The position numbers and the translations under genes are program-made. Positions 57,001 through 64,000 of a stretch of DNA of 64,000 nucleotides are shown here, in pieces. This DNA comes from Brachionus plicatilis. Its lineage: Eukaryota > Rotifera > Eurotatoria > Ploima > Brachionidae. Below the pieces are notes generated by a model. The model did no database searches, was not told where the DNA came from, and worked only from the letters and a program-made list of their open reading frames with translations. The stretch is from contig QEOQ01000253.1 of the NCBI GenBank assembly GCA_010279815.1, forward strand, positions 163,228 to 227,227, given 5' to 3'. Each line of letters starts with the position of its first letter. Positions within the stretch are counted from its first letter, which is position 1.

Positions 57001-60000
57001 GATCCAGTTGCTTGATTTGACTCAGTTGGATCAGAATTTTGATCGTTTTGAATAGGCACTTGATTATTTTCCATTTCAACCTTAGTATCTACTGTTAATG
57101 TTTCCGAAAACTTGGTATTTCCGAGCGATTCACAAAAACTGGTCACATCAAGTAAATCTTTTGATTCAACCACTTCATTGAGGCTAATGACGTGGTTATA
57201 AGCCATAATAGCATATGGCTTCATTGCCGTCTGATGATACAATATTTGAAATCTTGACTGAATCCATAGCCATTGCTGTCCTTTGGTGCGAAACCTATAG
57301 GCGATCAAAGGCACTGCACCGTTCTGAAGAAGTTTTTTATGACAGTCTATTAATTTTTCCAAATCATCCAAATGACAATAATCATAGCTACATGTTCCTA
57401 TTATTTCTATCGGACTATAGCCAATAATTTCAGTAGCTCTTTTTTTTTTAAAAAATACTTAAAACCTTTTAATAATTTTTTAATTTGGAACAAAAAAATA
57501 CTTTGAATCCAAACTGGTATATTTTAAATCCATGGAAAATTCGCTTCGAAATTCTCTTTTGTTATTATCGCTTGGATAAAGTTCACCTACAGACATGAAG
57601 CAGTCGAGTTTAGCAATTGTATTAAAGTGACCTATTGAATCAACTTGATTAATAAAATTTATGAGTTTGATATTAGATTAAATTTTCTAAAAAAATTACC
57701 AGAATTCGGTGTACATTTAAAAAAACCTTTAATTTTAATCGGCTCATAGCTTTTGTTTTCATTATTTATCTTTTTGAATTTACATTCAAAACTTATATGA
57801 TCTTAAAGATAAAAATTTTTAAAAATATATTTGGCGTTGAAATTAAAAACTTACCCATTGGATTGAACTTTCTTTTTAGATAGTTTTTTAATTGTTTAAC
57901 ACTATTTTCATCTATGAATTCAAATATTGAGCAATTTTGCATATTTTTCTTAAAAAAAAATTAAAAAATAAAAACTTAAAACTAAAACTAAATTAAACAA
58001 TTAAAAATTTCAAAGAAAACATTTTCATGATCAAAAAGTGAAAAAAGAGAAGTTATCACTTTTCAAGATAGTTAAGTCACGACTATTAATTGACTCTTGA
58101 CTTAATGAAAAAAATCCATTCTAAATAGTTCAAAATTAAAAAAATAGTGCAAAAAATTATCATCAAAAAATTGAATTTCTTTGTAATGCTTGATTTTTTT
58201 GAGTCAATGTAAGCTAATTTATTTTGTTTTTTAAGTGAGACTTCAATTGTACAAAAGGTGCTACTTTGAGATACAAACTTGATCATTTTTTAAGAAATCT
58301 AAGTAAAGCGAATCGTATAAAAAATTCAAACAAAAATAGTGATTTTGAGTATAAGTCTGATTGATATAAATTCATACTCAAAATCATCAAAATGTGAGTG
58401 ATTCATTTAAAATTTTGAATCAATCACTCACACTCAAAAAGAATACTTAAATTTTTTTTTAAAAAAAATTCTAATAGATAAAATTGTTTTTTCAAAATAA
58501 AAAATATTAAAAAAGAATTAAGTTGAAAAATAAAAATGTTTAGATAGTTAAGTTGGAAAAAACTTCGATCAAAATTAAAAAAAAGAAATTAAAATTCTTC
58601 AAATCCTAGTCTAAATAGTATTTTTTTAAATCAAAAAAACCTTTCTAAAATATCAATTGTTAGCAAAGATTTTCCAAACTTGACTTTCTGAACATCAATA
58701 TTTTTAGAAATAAATTATTAGTTAAAATTTACTAGAAAATTTACGAATTTAGATTCAGAATTTTACTTAAAATTACGTAATTTTTCATATTTTTTATTTA
58801 TAAGTTAAAAAAAATTAAATAATTTACTGAAATTTAACAAAACTGACCGAATATCCACTCATAATTAGACTTAAAATTGTGAATATTTTCCTTCTTGACC
58901 AACGCTGTAAACGAGACCCAAAAAAAATCAGATTTTGCTAATATTCTTAAGTTAACTTAAAGTAAATAACTTTACTATAAAGTATCCTTTAAAACATAAG
59001 CATTTAAACAGAAAATTTAAATTGTTTGGAAATTTATTGATTTTAATTAATTTTCGGATCATTGAAATGATTAAAGCATCACTGAAGTCAAAAAAACAAA
59101 ACTTTTTAAGATTTATTTTGAATTCGAATTTTTATTCGAACAATTCGACTATTTAAATTTTTGCGATTAAAATATCTTTTCTAATTTTTAATTAATGAAC
59201 AGTTTGCTAATTTACAATAATTTTTTGTAAATAAAATAAAAGCTATAAAAATATTTCTCTCTACAAAAACGCAGTTTTGTAGAAGAAAACATTATTTTGG
59301 ATAAAAAAAGTAATTTTTCTTATCAAATTAACTAAATCTTAATTGTTATTGGAGAAATTATTGCAACTAAAAATTTTTATTACAGAAAAATAGTCAGAAA
59401 TAGTTTTTCTTACCGGAAAATATCCCATTAAATGAATGATGTCGTCCGATACATACTTTATGTCGCCATTTAGATCGAAAACCAAGCAAAAAGCATTTTG
59501 AAACTATAATTAAATTAAAAAAAGAAATTTTTTTATAAGCTTTTTTTTTTACCTCAATCATGAACCGCATAAACTCATCGTTCTGAAGAAAAAATGGCTT
59601 AAATTTAAAGTCGATTTCTTTATTATAAAGAGGCTTTTCTAAACGAGATTAAAAAAATTCAAATTAAATTAACTAACATTTTTTTAATTTTATTTCCTTT
59701 TACCATTATAGTTTCGAAAAAAGAAGAGTGTTTCATTTAAAACGGTGGCTTTATCTATTTTTCTAGGATGATTTAACAAATTTCCAAGCTCTTGAATTAA
59801 TAAATTAAACTGATCACGTCGTTTTTTTTCGTTTTGATTTCTTGATCGTCTCTTGTCGTTTAGCGAATAAGTCGACGACGAATATGTCGAGTTCATTCTG
59901 GAAAAGCCCGAACTGCTGTTTGTGAAACTACCATCGTCCATTTCCAAATCACTATCTTCGCTTCTACAATCACAAAAAAATTAAATTGGACCAATTTAAG

Positions 60001-60076
60001 AAGATAAAATTTACTTCAAAGAACAGGAGGAAGACCTTCGATCACGGTAGTAGCGATCTGAATTTGTGTAGCTCAT
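54002..60076 (-). CDS. CLOCK: CLOCK, circadian bHLH-PAS transcription factor
   Basis: Ten exons: 60076-60015, 59963-59704, 59638-59553, 59503-59414, 57948-57855, 57801-57700, 57643-57502, 57438-56928, 56872-56722, 54654-54002; phases all agree and give 716 residues. CLOCK pairs with CYCLE/BMAL1 on E-boxes and drives period and cryptochrome genes. The bHLH (about residues 58-107) reads SRNQNEKKRRDQFNLLIQEL and KIDKATVLNETLFF, matching CLOCK. PAS-A begins FQNAFCLVFDLNGDIKYVSD; PAS-B includes ATEIIGYSPIEIIG, YDYCHLDDLEKLIDCHKKLL and FRTKGQQWLWIQSRFQILYH, diagnostic for CLOCK/NPAS2. Exon 9 encodes a coiled coil (KKQKIESTIKKHQEELKILE) equivalent to the CLOCK helix that binds CIPC-type repressors. 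The C terminus is Gln/Asn-rich with short Q pairs and no long polyQ. Intron 4 (1.47 kb) and intron 9 (2.07 kb) contain inverted repeats. Confidence 0.94.
55090..56215. repeat. Inverted-repeat element with repeated CCCCA/TGGGG words in CLOCK intron 9
   Basis: The left part (55090-55300) is peppered with CCCCA, CACAAAA and TTTTCACCACAAAA; the right part (55900-56215) with the complements TTTGTGG, GTGGCGAAAAG and TTGTGGGGA. The arms are imperfect and spaced alike, so the segment can fold back on itself. The C and G runs stand out in this intron. It may be an old foldback transposon. Confidence 0.5.
56190..56300 (+). repeat. Dispersed repeat, copy 2
   Basis: Same block order as at 7568-7690: AATACAAATCGAACAAAAAT, then TTCTTCCTTTTTTGATAAAT, then AAAAAAAACTGCAA. 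Lies at the right edge of the foldback segment in CLOCK intron 9. Confidence 0.5.
58341..58431. repeat. Tandem pair of hairpins in CLOCK intron 4
   Basis: Hairpin 1: GATTTTGAGTAT (58341-58352) with ATACTCAAAATC (58374-58385). Hairpin 2: GTGAGTGATT (58394-58403) with AATCACTCAC (58422-58431). Both stems share the GAGT/ACTC wording, so they may be halves of one small MITE. Confidence 0.5.
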
Positions 60077-60621
60077 TTTGTTAGTAAATAAGTAAATTTT
60101 TGAAAGCTAAAATTATCTATTCTATTTTAAAATAAATTATTTATTATTTTACATTTGCCTTTTGTTGAAATAGAAAATGTTTTATATTAAAAGTTTAACA
60201 AAAAAATCTTACCGTATTGGCAACCTAAATAGCATTGCTTTTTTAAATTTGGAGTGAGAAAAAATTTTTGTCTATAAATTATAAAAGAAATTTAAACAAT
60301 GAAAGAACAAAAAGTTTCTTTATATTTATCAGAACTTCGGCTAGATATTACATTTAAATTGATTAGAAATCTAAAACAAATTTTTTACAAAAATTTTAAA
60401 TTATGACATAAAATATTTAGAAATTAAAATTATGCGAAATAAATTTAATTTCGATCTCAAAATATTAGGACTTTTGAGCATATTTGAAATTTTCAAAAAA
60501 TCGATCACCACTTAACTGGTGAATATTTGGGAAAAATTTAGCTATGACGAGTACAAAATAAACTGAAATTTTATTAAAAGTTGACTAAAAATAAATTTGC
60601 AAATTATAAAAAATATTTTAT
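60077..60621. other. CLOCK 5' flank
   Basis: On the minus strand a consensus 5' splice site (TACGGTAAGA, complement of about 60206-60215) may end a non-coding first exon of CLOCK. No coding frame is seen. Confidence 0.35.
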
Positions 60622-60847
60622 CTATACGGTTTTATTTGCTTTTTTGTTATTTTCATTATTATTCTTTCTCAACTCTGACGATTCAGAAGTTTTGTTTATT
60701 TTTGACGAACTAGACAATGTTTCCTTTGCTGTTTCTTTAGCAACAGTTCGAACTATTTTCATATTCCTAAAATTATATACAGTTGTTGCTGCATTTCCAA
60801 CACTATAAAGTCCATTCTCAGTTACCTTGGCCGCTTCAGGTCCATAT
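60622..60847 (-). CDS. Spartin-like terminal exon (senescence domain C-terminal part)
   Basis: A TTTAG acceptor opens a 75-codon frame ending in TAG at 60622; only one phase is open. It reads YGPEAAKVTENGLYSVGNAA, then TVYNFRNMKIVRTVAKETAK, ETL and a Ser/Asn/Lys-rich tail. Human spartin has KYG..A...T.......N.G.TAYN..N.GI.A.VKKTA..TG in the same place, so the match is to the end of the spartin senescence domain, found on lipid droplets and endosomes. I could not find the preceding exons: candidates end with phase-2 donors near 61093 and 62303 but encode no recognisable domain. The gene may continue beyond the window, or this may be a lone relic. Confidence 0.45.
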
Positions 60848-62526
60848 CTAAATAGAAAATATTAATTTTTTTAAAGAAATAAATTTCTTATGAAAAAACT
60901 AATACTATTAATAATTTATTTTTAAAATAGCAGTCAACCATAGCTTAAATGCCATAATAAATTTATTTAACATTATTAAAATTTTGGAAAATAATTTAGA
61001 CTCATCAAGAGATTTGTTTACGGCACAGTAATTATTCAGACAACAAATAAAAATTTCAGTCTTTAAATTATTTAATGAAAATAAATTTTTACTTGAACAT
61101 AACATAACTTGATAATTCATATTTTTTCTTTAAAATCTAGAACAATTTCTGATTTTGGCTTTTATAACTTTTTGGATGATGCTTTTTGAAGGATGCATTC
61201 TCAAAACAGTATCAATAATTTTACGAGTTAATTTTTCATTTAAATCGATTTTTCTTTTCTAAAATTATAATTTTTTTGACATGTTGAATTTTATAATAAC
61301 AATAAAATAACTCAGTAACTTTTCTAGAAGTCAAAAATTTCTCTGAAAATTGCTTAAATAGATTAGACTTTCAAAACCACTTAATTCCGGTCTGTGCAAA
61401 AATTATAAAAAATGCATGAATTAAAATTTACAAAAAATGTATGAAGATTATTCGAGAATTCTGGAATTAGAAGGTGTATTAAATGCATGAGCTTATAGTA
61501 AGCTAATTTTATTATGAAAAAATAAAAGAATTCAACATTCCGTAGCTTTTTTTACGTAAAATTACACAATTTTTGGTAAAATTTGGTAACATTTTACAAT
61601 GAAAATGAAATATAACTTAAAAAACAAATTAAAAAATTTTTAAAAGACTTTGTTTTTGCAACCAGATTTTCTCACAAACCGTTTGATATTATGCTTAAGC
61701 ATCTCAATAGAAAAAAAGTCTAATTAGTAAACAATATTTATTAATTATAATTGATTATTATTTGTAATTTTTCTTTTAAGAATATTTTCAATTTAGGTCT
61801 TTTTAAATAACTTAGAATGTTACTTTGGTGTTACTTTGATGACTTTGAAAAATTACATTTTTTTGGTCGTGAGTATTTTGGAAAGATTTTAATAAAAGTT
61901 ACGTATTTTAATGTTAGCTTACATAATTATTCGTAAGATTGCATATCCTTACCGACTAATATTCACGTAAGATTACGTACAATTACGTAATTTAGCAAAT
62001 TATTGGCGTTTTATAAAAGACTTGTACCATGAAGCCTTATTAAGTCATAACAAAAAATAATTATAAAAAAAAATATCATAAATTTTTAAATTTTAAAACC
62101 ATATTTTTTTAGTAAGAATTTACAATTAGTTAATTGTAAATATTTAACAACTCTTTAACAAATCTTACGTGTTAATGGAAATGGAAAAACAAATGTTAAT
62201 GCAAAAACATATTTTGTTAAACATAGAAACATTTATTTTGGATTGAATTTTAAATTTACCGTATTACTTCGAATACAAGTAAACACTAATAAAAGAAACT
62301 TACTTGTATTTGAGTCTCAAATAAAGAAAATTTTTAGCAAAAATTTGATCAGTCATTTATCATGTAAAACATGCATTTTCTTATTTCTAATAAAAGAAAA
62401 AAAATGGATAAATTTTTGCTATTTATTAGAACCAAAAGTTAATTATTTTATATACCAAAAAAAACAAAAATATTTATCTTAAAAACAGAATTAATTGCCT
62501 TTGAACCAAATAAAAATAATTAGAAC
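60848..62526. other. A/T-rich interval with ACGTAA-containing repeat debris
   Basis: A minus-strand frame at about 61135-61263 (acceptor-bounded, Lys/Ile-rich, ending NCSRF) might be an exon but resembles nothing I know. From 61555 to 62020 the word TACGTAA or ACGTAA recurs, and AATTACGTAATTTxGCxAATT near 61988 resembles the arm of the 1541-2670 foldback element, so a decayed member of that family is likely here. Confidence 0.4.
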
Positions 62527-62672
62527 CATATTGGTTTCTGGTTTCGACTAGATAAGCGTCGCAGATGATTAACTCAATGCAGTAAACTCTGTGTTAGGTC
62601 GGAGTCTTTTCTCAAAAAAAAAGGAAATGAGCACCTCGCCATTATCTGCTAGGATAGAAAGGGACATATTAT
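62527..62672 (+). mobile_element. 5'-truncated SINE copy
   Basis: Matches the 3' half of the SINE at 3239-3532 from GGTTTCGACT through GTTAGGTCGGAGTC to AGGATAGAAAGGGACATATT. The tRNA-like head is missing. It is more diverged than the other two copies. Confidence 0.8.
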
Positions 62673-63199
62673 TATTTTATAGATATTTTTATAAGAAACG
62701 TAACTAATTTAACAATCTGACAAAACGAACTTAAATCAATAACACATATGAAACTTATAATATAAAATAATATATAGAAAGTTAATATAATCGAAAATCA
62801 ATAAATGGAAATTAATGTACAACTATCACTTTTTGAAAATATTATTATTATACTCTTAGGATGAGGCCATCTTGCGACCAATTTCTCACACCCCGTCAAA
62901 TAAGGTAGCTTTTTTTGTTTATCATTTTACAAAAAAAAGACAAAAATTTGAGTAAAAATCGAAAGAAAAATAAAAAATATATTTAGGTCGATAAAAAAAT
63001 AAATAAAATAGTTTGATATAAATAAAATGAAAAAATACAAATTAAAAAAATTGTTCACTATTATTCACTATTAATAAGAGAAATCGAATTGTTCTAATCT
63101 TTCATATACTCTCTATCTGATGGTCCTACTTATTGAATATTTGCTTAAATTCTTCTAAAACGGTGTTATTTTTTTTACTAGTCTCGAATTCCAGATCAA
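62673..63199. other. Gene-free A/T-rich stretch
   Basis: No coding or repeat structure recognised. Confidence 0.3.
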
Positions 63200-63376
63200 T
63201 TACATATCTATAATATCTACATTACTCTCAAACTCTATTTCATTCAATAAATCAAGATTAATACTAATAAAATCCTTGTGATTTTCCTTCTTTACTAAAC
63301 CTTTGATGACTAATTTTGTAAATTCATTTTCCAAAAGCCTTTCGAAGAATTCTATGTGCAACTGTTTCAGCCAAAT
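63200..63376 (-). CDS. Unidentified short open frame (minus strand)
   Basis: Open for about 58 codons to a TAA at 63200, without an ATG near its start. It reads KQLHIEFFERLLENEFTKLV, then GLVKKENHKDFISINLDL, an acidic, balanced composition unlike random A/T translations. No family recognised. It overlaps antisense the start of the frame at 63322-63591. Confidence 0.25.
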   Translation of the reverse strand: MWLKQLHIEFFERLLENEFTKLVIKGLVKKENHKDFISINLDLLNEIEFESNVDIIDM

Positions 63377-63591
63377 GTGTTATTGAAAATATTCGAGAGA
63401 TAGAAAATCAATTACAATTTCAAGCTCCAAATATACAGCTTGAGTTTCAACTAGATACAGTATTGGCAAGTACTGATAATCAACCAGCAAAAAAAAAGAG
63501 AGGACGTCGAAAGACAGTTTTACAAGAAGACGATATTGTACAACCATTAAAAATAGCAAAAGGTCGTACAATTGATAATGACGATAATTAA
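63322..63591 (+). CDS. Unidentified open frame with AT-hook-like motif
   Basis: Open from just after a stop at 63319-63321 to TAA at 63589, 89 residues, no ATG. It reads FRRILCATVSAKCVIENIRE, then IQLEFQLDTVLAST, then a basic AKKKRGRRKT motif like an AT-hook or nuclear signal, and an acidic end. CTGTTTCAG at about 63362-63371 could be its splice acceptor. It looks like the C terminus of a nuclear or transposon-encoded protein; I cannot name it. Confidence 0.3.
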   Translation: MHFPKAFRRILCATVSAKCVIENIREIENQLQFQAPNIQLEFQLDTVLASTDNQPAKKKRGRRKTVLQEDDIVQPLKIAKGRTIDNDDN

Positions 63592-64000
63592 AAAATAAAT
63601 TAAAGATAATAAGATAAAATTGTTTTTTTTTCTCATATTATATTAATTTTTATTTTTAGATATTTTACAACATTTTGCTTTTTTTTTTAAATTATTTATA
63701 TCAATTAGTTTAATTTGCACATAAAATGAAATATTTTATTTTTAATTATTCGATTTGTACATAATTTAACTGCCTCAAAATATATTTTTAACAAACAAAA
63801 ATTTCAATAATAATAATCAAAATAAAGAATTTAAGACTTGGAATTGATTTTAAATAAACAAATAATTTTAATTGTCAACAATATTTAATAAAAAATTCCG
63901 AAAATCATCTAAAGAACTATTGATCAGTAATTCAGAAACAAATAAATCCTATTATTTGATCTGCTTTACACATTTTAACTATCAAATAATAAAAAAGCAA
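63592..64000. other. Gene-free right edge
   Basis: A/T-rich, nothing recognised. Confidence 0.3.

Noticed and set aside
61093..61150. Short exon that would join in phase to the spartin-like terminal exon
   Set aside because: The encoded 14-15 residues do not resemble spartin before the KYG motif.
1..64000. CRISPR array, bacterial operons, viral gene block or integrated organelle DNA
   Set aside because: No regularly spaced repeats, no ribosome-binding-site-led gene strings and no viral structural genes; all recognised genes are metazoan with spliceosomal introns.

Overview
The window is AT-rich (roughly three quarters A+T by eye) eukaryotic nuclear DNA from an invertebrate animal. Genes are split by many introns of about 45-60 bp with GT..AG ends plus a few of 0.9-2.5 kb. 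The gene set is purely metazoan (CLOCK, an FGF8-like ligand, a TRPM channel, WAPL, VAMP7, GM2 activator). AT content, tiny introns and abundant small transposons would fit a monogonont rotifer such as Brachionus, but this placement is inference; no rRNA or mitochondrial marker is present.

Layout. 1-472: start of a type II membrane, glycosyltransferase-like protein leaving the left edge. 0.5-10 kb: almost all transposon debris: two foldback elements, a tRNA-derived SINE, a hAT element with perfect 8-bp target duplications, and a 1.8-kb reverse-transcriptase frame. 11-12 kb: single-exon ELOVL6-like elongase. 12.4-14.3 kb: a LINE 3' end and a gag-bearing LTR remnant. 15-16.2 kb: multipass membrane protein with a PARP/GIG2-like domain. 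17.7-22.2 kb: WAPL (7 exons, 937 aa). 23.7-32.6 kb: TRPM2-like channel (17 exons found, N terminus unresolved) whose large introns hold a SINE, a hAT MITE and coding debris. 34.7-36.2 kb: phosphoglycerate kinase (5 exons, 418 aa). 36.9-40.2 kb: VAMP7 (4 exons, 225 aa), followed on the same strand by HDDC2 at 40.5-41.2 kb (3 exons, 205 aa). 42.9-44.2 kb: secreted FGF8-like factor with a long insertion. 44.2-49.4 kb: gene-free. 49.4-50.1 kb: GM2-activator-like lipid-binding protein. 50.1-54 kb: decayed LINE and inverted repeats. 54.0-60.1 kb: CLOCK bHLH-PAS transcription factor (10 exons, 716 aa). 60.6 kb: a spartin-like terminal exon. 62.5 kb: truncated SINE. 63.2-63.6 kb: two unidentified overlapping antisense frames.

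The host genes are unrelated housekeeping and signalling genes; I see no functional cluster. What unifies the window is its transposon load: one SINE family (three copies), two hAT families, and several long palindromic families that recur between genes and inside introns. I reconstructed splice structures by hand from reading-frame phase, splice dinucleotides and family similarity. Exon coordinates are exact where stated, but unsupported by transcript data. I found no clearly new multi-gene system; the strongest novel-looking items are the repeat families, the divergent FGF and the membrane-anchored PARP-like protein.
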